The notes under the pieces: model-generated
The model's database searches: none
What the model saw: only the letters and a program-made list of their open reading frames with translations
What the model was told of the DNA's origin: nothing
Origin: Ixodes scapularis
Lineage: Eukaryota; Arthropoda; Arachnida; Ixodida; Ixodidae
Assembly: GCF_016920785.2 (NCBI RefSeq)
Contig: NW_024609884.1
Coordinates: forward strand, 81,447,346-81,511,345
Direction: 5' to 3'
DNA length: 64,000 nucleotides
Part shown: positions 22,363 to 33,960 of the stretch, piece by piece
Layout: each line of letters opens with the position of its first letter
Numbering within the stretch: the stretch's first letter is position 1
Position numbers and translations under genes: made by a program

Positions 22363-22855
22363 CAGGTCCCGTCAAAGTAAAACGGAGCGCCGGATCGGCG
22401 ACCGAACTGCATCGCCGCGCAATCTAGCAGCGCCAACTGGAACTGATAGGCGACATCTGCGCACGCGAACGTGCCTTCCGCTGGGGCCTCCGTTTTCTTC
22501 TTCCCACCCACACATTATCGGTCGTTTGAGCGGCGCAACGCTCTTCCTAAAATCGACGCCATGATAGCACAAGGGGCGGTGGTCATCGACAACACTCGCC
22601 CCTCTCTCCCACTTGCCTTCAGTGTTATCTCCCCGTGCGAGCCCGAGCCGAACACCTAGCGGTGTTTATCGGAACAGCGTTTGGTAGCTCGAGACGCCGA
22701 TAATGCGAGGATCAAAGAAGAAAGACGCAGGACACTGCGAACGGCACGCGCGCACGCGCAGACGGCATGTATCAGTTGCAGCCGGCGCTGCTAGATAGCG
22801 CGGCGATGCAGTCCGGTTGCCGCTCCGGCGCTCCGTTTTACTTTGACGGGACCTG
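22363..22855. mobile_element. Fold-back TIR element, 493 bases, long near-perfect terminal repeats
   Basis: CAGGTCCCGTCAAAGTAAAA at the left is exactly matched by its complement at the right, and pairing continues for about 85 bases (GCATCGCCGCGC, ATCTAGCAGCGCC). Flanks read AATAAGTA and TACGTTGAG. The Penelope copies at 37300 and 62855 give the unoccupied site TAAGTACGTTGAG and TAAGTACGCTGAG, so the duplication is TA (or GTAC). No transposase is present. Confidence 0.85.
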
Positions 22856-23432
22856 TACGTTGAGTGCGCAGCCGGGGTGGTGTATCGTATTCCGGTAATC
22901 CTTGACACATCGACCAAACTGGTCAATGTGTCAATGATCGAGCACGCGAACATGCACTTTCGCTGAGGTCTACCACATGGGGGCACCTTTCTTTAGACTG
23001 TGTCACATGCATGTGTCAGCCGAAATTTGACAGCATCACAATTTCGGGCAAAGGGGCTGACAAAACTGCAAGGGAATTGCTGGAAGCCTACGAGATAGGA
23101 ACGACGGGTGATAATTGTGTCAAACATCGGTGTATTTACACAGGAAAGGAATAACTTTTTTGAGCACGTGTTGACGCTATGACGGTGCGGTTGTTTACCT
23201 CCGTGCTTTATTTTTTATTAAACGTTCCGTTGAAGTTTTGCGGTCGCCCTCTTCATTCCTCCCTTCTTCTGTGTTTTCTTGCTCGCTGCCACCAGTTTGT
23301 AATCATGAGCCAACTCGCCTGCATCGCTGCGTTGATTAGTTATCGAATGAAGGCTCAGAAGAGACGCGTTTGGATAGAAGCGAATAAGCTATCTTCCAGA
23401 AGCTGCGATTTCAAAAAGACGCGTCCACTTAC

Positions 23433-23738
23433 CGTCTTGCTCCGTTGTGAAGTTGGTCGTGAGCTCTGGACCGGGTTTGACGGTCACAGCGTGTATAGAG
23501 ATCATGTAGACGGTGTATGGGTGTAACTCTTCGAGGTTAACGCGCTGCGACGATATGGGCACAATTAGTTTGGTCTCTGCTTGTTCGATCGGACTGCACG
23601 GGAGGCCCAGGCGCAGTGGTCTGTAGGCCACGCCGTATTCACGAATGCGACCATTGGGCGTGGCAGGTGGTAACCAGGTGAAGCTCGCCTGCCGTGCGAA
23701 GCGTCTTGTCATCTGAAGTTGCCGAACCTCGCTGGGCG
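23433..23738 (-). CDS. Exon A1: FN3 domain (first copy of exon A)
   Basis: This 306-base, phase 1-1 exon encodes one FN3 domain. The acceptor is CATGCAG and the donor is ACG/GTAAGT, so the last codons read TTEQD where A2 and A3 have TTEQA. The core tryptophan, LHPYTVYMISI and the NFT motif are kept. It is the most diverged A copy, with about 15 of 102 residues different from A2 by eye, but it is fully open. Confidence 0.86.
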
Positions 23739-24212
23739 CTGCATGGAAAAAGAAATAACGCAGAGGTAACCCTCTGCTGATCTTTGTTTGTTGGCTCTTT
23801 TATTATACTCTGTTTCACTTGAACTGGACTGCTTTAAGCAACGGCAGGTAGCGTTTGCCTGTGTCTCGCAACCGTCTAACTTTAATTGGTTTAAAATATG
23901 GCAGGGTATACGGTTTCAAGTGGTTCCGTGGCTCACAAATTGTCGAGCGCCTGTAAAGCGCCTAATATTCTGTGTCCTTCTTCAGAGGCACCTTACAGGG
24001 ACTCACGGACTGATAACCGCTGCCTCTTCCAAAAGTAAGAAAGTGGACGGAAGCCTGCTGGAACGTCATATTATGCCGCCAACTCTGCCGTTAAATATCT
24101 AGCGTTCGATGCTTATCGTCCCTGCGTGGGAAGCCCCGCTGAACTTCTATAAGGCGAGCAAGTATTCTAATGCGCGTCTTTGCTCATCGGAACGCCAAGA
24201 GGGGAACGCCAA

Positions 24213-24449
24213 TCAAAGGCCGATACAGAGAACGCGTAGATAAGGCGCGATAAAAAGGCAGCGAAGCTCCCGCCAACATTGGTTCAAGTTCGGGGGAAAC
24301 AAGCACACGAGATGCGCGAGACGCAGACGAACTTGCACGCCGCATAGACACTCGTGGTCCTCAGCGGACCTGACTATCCACAGTCTCGTCCACCGACCGT
24401 CGGGAGTGTCCAGACGGAGCCGAACGGTCAGCTCACCTGAGTAATTCAA
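24213..24449 (-). other. Conserved minus-strand block between B2 and A1, possible lost exon
   Basis: The minus strand reads SGELTVRLRLDTPDG after a good acceptor context TTACTCAG. The same block is at 41290-41453 in unit 2's end, where a donor-like CCG/GTACGT follows about 91 bases later. Here the donor is changed to CCACGAG. It does not look like FN3, and including it would not obviously keep phase 1. It may be a transposon piece shared by the units. Confidence 0.3.
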
Positions 24450-24722
24450 AAACTATATTTTCACTGCGCTTTGCACGTACATTAAAAAAAATTATGTGTT
24501 AGCGTGGCGCTTATTTGGGCCATATGAAGTAAAGAATAGGTAAGCCAATTCTATTTCCTTCCCATTTCACAATTTCTTTCAATGGTGTAAACGCTAGAAT
24601 AGCCCACAACGATTATCTGATGATTTTTCATTGCCTAAACCAGTTTTTATTTTTTCCTTTTGCCTTCGAAGGTTTCTTGTATGTATGCTCTCAATTAATG
24701 GATGCTCCAACTTTGAGCACGT

Positions 24723-24833
24723 CTGTCGTAAATCTCAGTGCACTCAGATTTACGACAGCAGACATAAGTTAGGAAACCGACATAAATCGGTTTCCTAACT
24801 TATCGCATGCGATAAGTAAGGAAACCGATTTAT
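24723..24833. repeat. Cluster of near-perfect palindromes unique to unit 2
   Basis: CTGTCGTAAATCTCAGTG is followed at once by its near-complement (24741-24758). Then 24764-24803 forms a hairpin with 17-base arms (ATAAGTTAGGAAACCGA), and 24782-24833 is a 52-base palindrome centred on GCATGC with one unpaired position per arm. Units 1 and 3 have only one copy of the segment (near 17150 and 42320), so the extra inverted copies arose here. Confidence 0.85.
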
Positions 24834-25495
24834 GCGCTCAGTTTAAAGTGCGTTAAATCCATTTTGGCCACGTTGTAGCTCGGCTGGCCGCATTTCGGCC
24901 TGCCGACCTGTAGGTGCTGCTTCCGCGCTGCCTGACGCTGCTTTCGCTGTTCACCTTGTCCACCGGTTTTGGCGGCCAGTGTCCTTCGTTGACAATCCGC
25001 CTTTTTTCCCGCCTACTTGGACCAGCGCTAGTACTTGGTTCACACGCCATTTTGTAGCCCAAGGCAAGGCATACGCGCTCCATGCACCTGCAATTTCAGA
25101 CTCGCCCCAGCATCCTTGCGCGCATTGGTTTCCACCCGGTGACGCCGCCTCCCTCTCGCCTTTATCCTTTACTACTCTCCTCCTCTCCACCCGGCGCACT
25201 TCCCTTTCCATGGTTTTGTCCACAGACGGACGCCGTTAGCTTTTTGGCCTTTCATGTGGATACTAATGATAACGCATTAATGAGCCCAATCACGAACTAT
25301 GCGAAAAGCGAATAATGCCACCAGAATTAAACATATGTCGGTTTTAATGAAGTTTCCATTAATTAGTCACGTTCACGCATTTTTCATCACATTCGTTTCT
25401 TTTTTCTTTGACAGTTGCTACCGTAGACATATTTAAACGAACGACACGTGTATCGGTGATTTGCGCTGTCAGCCATTCAGTGGGAAATGTCTCAC

Positions 25496-25792
25496 CGGAA
25501 GGTGATGTGGTGAAGTTGAGCTCGGCAGCGACTTCAGAGCGACCCGCGTCGTTCTCTGCGTACACCTTGGCCCGGTAGCGGGTGTAGGGCAGCAGGTCGC
25601 TGAAGACGAGTCTCATGTCCCCCGTGGTGTGGTTCAGCAGCCTGCTCTCCCACGGGTCGGGACTGTCCAGTTCCATGTAGTAGCGCCGCACGACGCCGTT
25701 GGCAAGTTCACAGGGGACGGGCCCCCAGAAGATCACGTACTCGTCACCAGTCGTTTTTGAGTAGTTGAGGGCCGTGGAGGTTCCCTCGGGAA
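25496..25792 (-). CDS. Exon B2: FN3 domain (second copy of exon B)
   Basis: This 297-base, phase 1-1 exon encodes a 99-residue FN3 domain. The acceptor is TTTGTATGCAG and the donor is GGTGAGACA. It keeps IFWGPVPCELANGVVRRYYM, LLPYTRYRAKVYAEN and the NHTT and NFTT glycosylation motifs. It differs from B1 at about 13 of 99 residues by eye. Only 1.76 kb separates it from A1, the next exon in the transcript, because the boundary between units 2 and 1 lies there with no large insertion. Confidence 0.86.
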
Positions 25793-27680
25793 CTGCATAC
25801 AAACACCAGACTTAGGTTACCGGTCGTTCTCTTGAGTATTCAGCATTCTGAATACGATGAGTCATGTCGACTCAAGTTACCACCGTTGAAGATATCAGAT
25901 ACGTCTGCCGCGGTATAGAGAGCCCTTAGGTAGGGAATAAATATCAAAATGATTTAAATTGCGATTTTAAACGACTCTAGTTTTACTATGATGATTTGAA
26001 GCAATCCTTTTCCACAAAACTATTTTGTAAATATAGTTTTATTTACCGTTCTTCTATCATTTTATGGTTTCCATGTGCATATGTTTTCTATTTAAATCAA
26101 ATATTCATTTCCAGAAAAAATTATATAAGGCTATACACGAGTAATAAGAAGTGCTCTTTTGAGCAAATTGTACCGTTGAACTTGATTTCTACCCCTGCTT
26201 CATTCGCGAGCTACGCCACGTCCTATTGCAACAAAATCTGAACGCAAAAGAAAGAATCGAAAACTGGAAACGTGATATGGTATTGCATTCAAGATAGAAC
26301 TCGACAGAAAAATCAAATACATTTTTGTGCTAACTCAAACAAGTTAATATGTTTTTCATCTAGTATGTCGGCGATTACATTAATAAAAAATTGTTAATTA
26401 AACGGTACTTTGGATTTACAGTAATAATTTCTTTCGTATTGTCATCAGTGATGGGATGAATTGATCAATCAACCTACGATGTTGAAAAATACATTTAGTG
26501 AAGAAGAATCGTTCTTTTCTCTGGCTACATTGATTTAAATCAAATGTAATCAGATTTTAATCATTTAAAATCTGATTTAAATGAAATAAATCTTATTTAT
26601 TTTATGGTTTTTCACGCTGCTCTCACATACAGAAAAGAAGAGAAAATCTGACCGTCTCTCGACAATAAGTGAAGAACCCATCACTATGCAATCTGTTCAT
26701 GGTAGTACATCTAGCTAATGAGGAGGCCCAAAAATGGGCTTCCTCGGTGTTTAGTGAGTAGAGCATACTGCATTTCAAGAAAACACTGCCTCTGGATTCC
26801 AGACTGAGCAGGGGCTTTGACAGAACAAGCGTTCGCCATGAAGCAGGTGCACGCTCGATGCCAGGAGCCCGTACTCGCATAGTCTAAACAGCACAATCCA
26901 CTTTTGGTGAAGCCTACAGCAGCTTGATCCGCAGCTCTTAAGGCGCTCTCATATTGAGGAATCAGTTAGACAACTCTGTCAATCAACACGAGGGAAACAT
27001 GTTTTCGGCATCCGTGTAACATTGAGGCAACAGCAACTGTTGGGAAACATGTTTTTACTGCCCGACAACCGTCTTCGCCGATTTGTTGTCCGACAGTCGG
27101 AGAACACCCTGTCACACCGCGCTGACGGCGCGCGAACAGGGGGAACACTCCGCCATCTTGATTGTTCACATTCGTTCGTAGCGGGATGGCGCCGCAGGAA
27201 ATGGGACTCTACAAAGTGCCATTGCGTTCGAAGGGCCGGGAATTACCACGGAACGACATCAACCAATGACTGATTAGCAGGGGAAGTATTTTTCACTCTT
27301 CATTTATCAAAATGTTGTTCATTCGCTGACGAAGCAGCTAGCCCTACTGATGAAGATGAGATCGCTGCTATGTTCGTGATTTATGGCATCGAATTAAATG
27401 TATTTTTCCGGTTCTGTCTTTTATGTAATTTCTATTTCTCGGGAAAAACTGAGTGAGCCCCGACAGTACCCCAGAGTGTCTTTTGTAGCGTGGTGTTGAG
27501 CTAAACTGCCAGTGTTTTTAAAACTGTGACAACGACACAATCGGCCTTCATAACGATCGGTGCCATAAATGTGTTTCAGCGTTATTTTACTTTTCCGCCT
27601 GCTATGTGATCACTTCATTCCCTAAAACCTCCAGGGTATTTTTTTAAACAATTCAGATGTCAATCAGCGACGGTTTTAAA
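25793..27680. other. Shared intron DNA of unit 2, no separate feature
   Basis: It is collinear with 18126-21310 of unit 1 and 52664-54450 of unit 3. Near-identical words such as TTGATCAATCAA and AGTGGAGAACCC appear in each. No protein motif was seen. Confidence 0.6.
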
Positions 27681-28379
27681 GTTCCAAGCATCAACAATGA
27701 TGATCAGAGCGTTCGTTTTCATGCTTCGATATTTTAATAACTCGCTTTCGTGGACGATTTTGATTAAATTTTATTAACGGGTGAGTTGGCATGTCATTTA
27801 ATTCACCAGCAGTAATGTGAGGTGTTCTCTGGGCAGTTCTAATTTTAACAACCGTCTGAACGTTTACGTCCGTAATTGTGACCATTTCGACAATCGCTTT
27901 CCATAATTACGCAGTAAAACATTTATAAACTTATTTTAACTGTACGGCAGCTTTAATTATTGTTAAATAGCGTTCTCCAGGCCTTTATATCACCAAGCTC
28001 TTAAATAAACACGTTATTGATAAAAAAAACAACAAAAAAAAAAACTCTGCAATCGAAGCTCTTTGGGTTGCTAACTTGTGCTGACAGCACGAATTCGCTT
28101 ATCCGCCGATATGCACAAAACACGTCGACCATCAAAAGTTGCTGCTGTTTTTGTTGCCGAAAGCTGCCACATCGAGGCAACAATGTTACTGTCGCCTGTG
28201 TTGCTGACATTCTCACGATGTGACAGATTTGTCGAGCAACAGGGTGACCGAGAACAAAGTTGACCAACTGCTAATGAACATGTTGTTTTGCTGTCGCCGC
28301 CGTGTTCCGACAATGTGAGGACCTTAAAGAAGCAGACAACACCCACCGTTGAACGTGTGGCGCGCTCCGCTTTGGGATT

Positions 28380-29100
28380 TGTGTTCATTTTTCGCTATTT
28401 TGGCAAAAGTTTAAGGTACCATGGCTAAAACGTGAAGCTATCGAATACAAACTGGTGGCAGCGCTCAAAAAAAAAAAAAAAGAAAACACAACAAGGGGAG
28501 GAATGGTCAGGACGAGCGCTGAACTTCAACTGTATATTTATTGAAAACTAAACACTGAGGTAAACAACCACACAGTCATAGCGTGAACACTTGCTCAAAA
28601 AGCTATTTATTCCTTGTGTATAAATACACCAGTGTTTCACTGACGCAATTCTCATCCTACTTCTCTATCTTGTATAGCTTCCAGCAAATCCCTTGCAGTT
28701 TTTTCAGCCCCTATGCCTAAAATCATAATGCTATCAAATTTCGGCAGACAGAAGCATGTGACACAGTGTAAAGGAATGTCCCCTTAGTGGTAGACTGCAG
28801 CGAAAGTGCATGTTCGCGTGCTTGTTCACTGACGCATCGGCCAGTCTGGCCGATGTATCCTTGTCCACAGCTAAGGGAAATACGATAGACTACGCCGACT
28901 GCGCACTCAACGCATTATTCCTGTGATTTATCGAGTATTTCTTGTCTCTCCCACCTCTAACAGACACACTGAGGTATAACTGCGATATCTCGGCGTCGAA
29001 AAGACAACAGGCACAACGTAGCGCCCCGTTCTCTTTTTCATAATATTGCCGCGCGCAGGGCCGAACAAGCATGCAGCGCTCGGTTACGGAATTCAAGAAG
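28380..29100 (-). pseudogene. Penelope-like element fragment, minus strand, unit 2
   Basis: The minus strand around 28840-28920 reads VECAVGVVYRISLSCGQGYI, then GQTGRCVSEQAREHAL, the GIY-YIG endonuclease signature of Penelope-like elements with Y, R and H positions in place. The stretch is short and followed by stops. It is collinear with 57300-57960 in unit 3. Confidence 0.7.
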
Positions 29101-29203
29101 ATTCACGTTTATTCTTACTCGGGGCGTAAATTTTAGCATTGCGTCCTAGTTTTTTTGTTCTCAAAAAGTGCCTGTTCATTCTGAACCCGAACGCCCGGTG
29201 CCA

Positions 29204-29439
29204 GCACCTCCTAGACAGCTTTAAAGCCTGCACGTTACGTCACATGACGTCATGTCCGGGAGGCCGGCACGGGCGCTGATTGGATGCGAGTGACGCGTCA
29301 ACGTTCGGGTGGGACTATGATAGGGAACGAGCCCCGCGCGAACGCTGACGCGGCACTCGCATCCAATCAGTGCCCGTGCTGGACCCCCGAACGCGACGTC
29401 TTGTGACGTAACGCGCAGGCTTGGCTGTCTAGGAGGTGC
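29204..29439. mobile_element. Fold-back element, 236 bases, specific to unit 2
   Basis: GCACCTCCTAGACAGC at the left and GCTGTCTAGGAGGTGC at the right are exact complements. Inner arms pair through GATTGGATGCGAGTG. Unit 3 runs through the equivalent position near 57955 without it. Confidence 0.75.
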
Positions 29440-29689
29440 TGCCGGTGCTCGAGCCTAAAGTCCCTTGATACTCCTATTACAAGTAACGACAACCAATACA
29501 AATGACAAAACACATTCCGCTGGAACAAAATGGCAGCATTCAGTTCAAACCTCTGCTGAGCGCCGCCATTCGCTTTGTAAAACCTGCACCGTCACGCAGT
29601 CGGCGATTCAAAGAATGTCGCTACTTGTAGCAAGCTCTTATCTAGGGACTTTATTCGAACCTTCTGGGATGAATTTTCCCGATGTCGAC

Positions 29690-29888
29690 GCTGAGGAGCT
29701 GCCCATGACCTTGTCGAGATTGTCTCGCTCTTGCTAGCTTTTACGCCGCCAAATCACCGCCCGCTTTTCTGCTGTTTCGACGCTCGTTCTTTATTTTGTT
29801 TGGCATAGGTTCGCCGATTAAACCTTTAAGTTCATTATTGATCGCCGCTTCTCCTCACTCCGTGACATTTCTGGTGGAGGTGCGGCGT
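29690..29888 (+). mobile_element. 3' part of the 5' LTR and primer-binding region of gypsy element 1
   Basis: The sequence from TGACCTTGTCGAG to CTCCGTGACA matches 57985-58148. It contains an AATTCGCCG/GTTCGCCGATTAAA block and ends CA. TTTCTGGTGGAGGTGCGG follows, a plausible tRNA-primer site beginning TGG. The element is interrupted right after this by the insertion at 29889. The 5' edge of the LTR was not found. Confidence 0.6.
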
Positions 29889-30589
29889 ACACTCTCAGAA
29901 ATAGGGGGTGTTCAGGGGTACATCCCCTTGTCCGGTATGTAGCATACCAAAACTACATTTTGTCGTTTTCTCAACTTACGTCGAGCTGGCAATAACAACT
30001 TCTATAGGCGACTTGATAGCCGTTGGATATAACGCACTAGATAGCTAATGTGTGTATCAAAGACTACAACAAATTACCGAGGTTTTGCAGCAGGTCCAAA
30101 AAAACCTTTATTACCTTACTGTAGCCTTTAATGGGTACATTAGCTATTTTAGTAAGTTGTATCGCTCGACTATCATGGATGAAGAAAGAATAAACAATTA
30201 AAACAGGGACAACACAACCACATCTTTCAACTAGCAACAGACGAGTAAACTTTCAACAGCGAGCAGCCGACTATACCCAGTAGGAGTGGGGGAGAGAAGG
30301 GGAGAGAAGGAAAGATAAAACACGCGAAGTGCAAGTCAGGGTGGTAGGGTTATCTCAGATTTTAAAAATTCAACCTCAGTTTTCGTCAGCAGGAGGGAAG
30401 GGTTTGACACGTTATTTTTTGCTGTGGTCATGCTGTGGACATTTACGAGCGACTATCAAGTCGCTCGTAAAAGTTGTTATCGCCAACTCGACGTCGGTGG
30501 ACAGAACTTCGAAATGTAGTTTTGGGGGTGTTAAATACATGGTACAAGGGGATGTACCTCTGTACACCACGTATTTCTGAGTGTGTACC
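29889..30589. mobile_element. Fold-back TIR element inserted in the gypsy leader, with a nested insertion
   Basis: CACTCTCAGAAATA at the left and TATTTCTGAGTGTG at the right are inverted, with TA beside each. Arms of about 65 bases pair through GTACATCCCCTTGT. It is related to the element at 229-655. The insertion point is shown by the second gypsy copy, which runs GCGGGGTACCGCAGC without interruption. A further 274 bases are nested at 30176. Confidence 0.75.
30176..30449. mobile_element. Nested 274-base insertion with a 9-base target duplication
   Basis: CGACTATCA occurs at 30167-30175 and again at 30450-30458. The related element at 229-655 continues across this point without the extra DNA. 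No terminal inverted repeat or protein was seen, and the origin is unknown. Confidence 0.65.
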
Positions 30590-30642
30590 CAGCGAGGTAG
30601 AAGGGCTTAGAGCGATAAACGGGTAGCCCGTTCACCAGGCAA

Positions 30643-31076
30643 AAGCGACCCCAACTTGGCTGCCACAATGTTGTACAGTTTTGATCACTAGACACGTGAC
30701 CGTACTAAATCCTTAGACTTTTACGCAAAACTGAGCCGAGATTTCTATAGCGATCGCTGTAAAAAAATGATAAACAATTTTTTTCAAAAACGTTAGCCCC
30801 AGAGATCAGTGTCTAGCTCCGATAAAAGCTCAACATACAGCATCGCGGCTGACGGCATCTAGCAGAGGCATTGCGAAGCTTCCTGAGTGCTTGCCTTAAA
30901 AGCACATTTTGGACTTAAAACAAAGGAAACATAACTTATCTTTTCGGAACTGTTATTAAAGATCAATAGGCAATTACTTGTGCGCGTTAATTTCTTAAGA
31001 TCTAGACGTAAAACCATAAAGTCACGTGTCTAGTGGTAAAAAATGTGGAGCATGGCGGCGGTCAATTAGGGTCACT
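30643..31076. mobile_element. Fold-back TIR element adjoining the gypsy gag start
   Basis: GTGACCCTAATTGACCGCCG (read from the right end) resembles GCGACCCCAACTTGGCTGCC at the left. CACTAGACACGTGAC near 30687 pairs exactly with GTCACGTGTCTAGTG near 31021. Together with the neighbouring element it separates the gypsy leader from gag by about 1.2 kb. Confidence 0.65.
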
Positions 31077-31091
31077 CTACCTCATTGGTGT

Positions 31092-32775
31092 ATTGCAGCA
31101 AAATGAAGCGTACCCCTCCGAGGACTCGCAGCGCAAACCCAGACCCCGGCTCAAAAAGACCATCCGTGGAGACAACCGAGACCCGAGGAAGCCGCCGCAC
31201 CAAAGATCAACCCCCGAAATTTGGAATCTACCGGAACCCCAGAGGAAGGAGTCGACGAAACCAACTGTGACCTCCCGGGGCCTGCAAACTGAGACTTCAG
31301 CCTCTGCCTCCCCGTCGTTCACCTGCCCGTCGCCTTTCATAAGCCGACGCGCATCCACGGCGAGATCCACGAAGATGTCGAGGACTGGAACCAACACCAC
31401 GAGCGCGTCGCACGTCGCAACGGATGGACTGCCGAGAAGTACCTGCAGAACCTCTACTTTTCGCTGAAGAGTACTGCGAGGCACTGGTTCGAAAACTACG
31501 AGGCTTCGCTAACGTCGAGGGACATCTGTGCGGCCGAGTTGAAGCGGACCTTTACGAGCCAACATCGACGACAGCGGGCGGAGGATCTGCTTCATGCACG
31601 GATTCAGGCAAGCGTATTCAGCTTCGTTGAAGATGTGCTACGCCTAAGTACACGTGCCGACGCGCAAACCACCGACGAGAAAACGTTGCGCTTTCTCATG
31701 AAAGGCGTGAAGTGCAAATTATTCGGCGGACTTATTCGCACCCACCGGACGACCGCTGAAGAATTTTGTTGCCAAAGCAACCAACATCAAGCGGTCGTTG
31801 ACGGACCGAGTGCGCCACTACCATCGTCTCAACGACGTTTCGATTCTGACATCGGCCAGCTCCAAGTTCAGGCCCAGCGCCAACGAGCTTCGCGAGATCA
31901 TCCGCAACGTCTTTTGCGAAGAAGTCAAGAAATTACTGGCTGCTGCCGACCCTCCGGCGTCGCTGTCCATTTCCGAAGTTGTACGAGAAGGGTTTCAGAG
32001 GGTCATCGAACCACGGGCTCCTGTCAACCCTGCTCCGCTCGAGCAACCGACCCTAAACTACGCCGCCATGGCCCGACGACCGCCGCACGCAACCCGTGAG
32101 TACCAGCACCTGGCGCCCCCTCGACGGGAAGACGAACCCCCGACTCCAACGAAGACGGACCTGTGGCGCACGGCTATCCGACGCCCGCTGTGCTCTCATT
32201 ACGGGGAAGACGACCGCGTATGCTGGCGATTCCCCTACCGGCAGCTTAGGCTTCGCGGTGGAGTTGCCGAAGACGACTGTCGGAAACATCTTCCAAGAAC
32301 GTCGGAGGGCCCCCACTCTAGTGACGACAAGCATTCGAGCAACGAGTCTGCAACGGTGCCCAACAACCTCATCGTTGTCATCGACGGCCAGGAAGCGTCG
32401 GCACTTGTGGACACTGGAGCAGATTACTCTGTTTTGAGTGGGGAGCTCTCTCGCCGCCTTCGGAAAGTCACGATTCCCTGGGACGGCCCGGTTATACGCA
32501 CCACCGGAGGACACTTCATCACGATTGTTGGGAGGTGCGCTGCTCGCGTCGAAATTCATGGGGAGACCTATCCATTCAAGTTCGTCGTCCTTCAGGACTG
32601 TGTGAAAGACGTCATCCTCCTTGGCATGGATTTCGTGCGTGAGTACGGCGCCGTCATCCACCTTGAAGAAAATAGGTTGACGCTGCGAAAGCCCGTCCTA
32701 TCCCCGGAGGATTCCAAAACGACGCCAGCCGCCGTCCGAGTCATTGCGGACCATGGGAGCCTGCCGCCGCGGTAG
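31092..32775 (+). pseudogene. Ty3/gypsy element 1: gag and protease, frameshifted
   Basis: Gag begins at about 31102 (MKRTPPRTRSANPDPGSKRP) and runs through several frames. The last 978 bases form one open frame with the end of gag and a retropepsin: EASALVDTGADYSVLSG has the catalytic DTGA, and VILLGMDFVREYG is the usual C-terminal half. The zinc knuckle is destroyed (LCSHYGEDDRVCWRF instead of C..C....H....C). The element is a nonfunctional relic. Confidence 0.82.
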
Positions 32776-33960
32776 AGTGTTCTCGTGCCCGTCGTGACTG
32801 ATGCAGTCGTCTGTGGAGAAGTTGCTCTCAAAGCGACGTCCAACTGTTTCTCGGAAGAGGAATGGGCGTCGCAAGTTAGCTGCAGGATGGACGAACTGTG
32901 GTCCTCGTGACGAACTTTCCACAGGATGCGCACCACCTCACGAGAGGTGCCGCTGTGGGACACGTCGAGGAACTCCGGAACGCTGCCGAAATCGCCGCGA
33001 TCTCCTATGAGCCCTCGCTATCTCAGCGGTACAGTACACCGCCGCCGCAGCTTGAAATTAACCCCAAGCTCAACGCCTCGAAACAACGACAGCCGAGGCC
33101 TCCTCGCCAAATTCAGCGACTGCTTCGCGACAATGTCGAAGGCCCGAAACAGCAGTTGCGAAACATTGAATTGTTAGCAACGACGATGCGCTCCCTGTAC
33201 ATCGGCCCCCGTGCAGGGTCTCCCCAAAGGAAGCGGAGGCCATTCATGAACAAGTACACGAGACGCTCAATGACGACATCGTGCTGCATTCAAGCAGGCC
33301 ATAGGCATTTCCAGTCGTACTAGTGAAAAAGAAGGACGGAATGCTTCGATTTTGCGTAGACTACCCGCGGCTCAACGGGGCGACGAAGAAAGATGTGTAT
33401 CCGCACCCCGTATCCACGACACACTGGACCGTCTGCGCCACTCCCGATATTTCTCACCGGTGGACCTGAAGAGTGGCTACTGGCATATCGAAGTCGACGA
33501 ATGGGACCGAAAGAAGACTCCCTTCTTCACGCCGGATGGATTGTACGAGTTCAAGGTGATACCCTTCGGCCTGTGCAGGGCGCCGCGAACTTTTCAGCGT
33601 CTCATGGACACCATACTGGCAGGTCTCAAATGGCAGAGCTGTCTCGTTTACCTCGATGACGTCGAGGTATTCTCGGCCAACTTCGGCGAGCACTTACGAC
33701 GCCTTTGGGCCGTTAAGCAAGCAATCAGAACCGCTGGACTCACCCTCAAGCCGATATTCTTAGGTCACGTTGTGATCAACGAAGTTGTTTGTCCTGACCC
33801 CGAGAAGACTCGCGCTGTAGCGGCATTCACACCGCCCACCGACAAGAAGGCCGTCCGAAGATTCCCGGGACTTTGTTCGTACTACGCAGTTCGTTCGTGA
33901 TTTCGCCAAGCTTTCTGCGCCACTCACGCACCTCACGAAAGACGCCGTGAACTTCGAATG
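32776..33960 (+). pseudogene. Ty3/gypsy element 1: reverse transcriptase, frameshifted
   Basis: The polymerase core is readable at 33352-33900: YFSPVDLKSGYWHIEVDE (motif A), GLYEFKVIPFGLCRAPRTFQ (motif B) and LVYLDDVEVFSA (motif C, YLDD kept). The N-terminal part at 33000-33350 is spread over three frames, and the thumb is lost after a frameshift near 33890. Confidence 0.82.

Larger units (their letters stand above)
21905..23220 (+). pseudogene. Penelope-like element fragment of unit 1, interrupted by two insertions
   Basis: It starts abruptly at CATAATATAAAAAAAGATAG, inside the element, at the edge of the apparent 9.6 kb deletion. It then reads like the copies at 37.17 and 62.70 kb. The GIY-YIG region is recognisable around 22858-22950 (AGVVYRIPV and a cysteine- and histidine-rich context) but has frameshifts. 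TIR elements interrupt it at 21985 and 22363. It ends in the noncoding region shared by all three units just before exon A. Confidence 0.7.
16790..24435. repeat. Tandem unit 1 (exons B1 and A1 with flanking intron)
   Basis: The start (ACTCACCAGAGTGAACC, then AACTACGTTTTCCCTACGC) aligns with DNA at about 24436 and 41440. Collinear matches to units 2 and 3 continue through the intron, exon B, the B-A intron and exon A. It is the shortest unit. Relative to unit 2 it lacks about 9.6 kb between CGACACGA and CTCATAATAT (near 21904) and carries its own insertions at 18.75, 19.61, 21.31, 21.99 and 22.36 kb. Boundaries are approximate to tens of bases. Confidence 0.85.

Noticed and set aside
31077..31484. 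Minus-strand open frame opposite gypsy gag
   Set aside because: It is the complement of G/C-rich gag codons, with no motif of its own.
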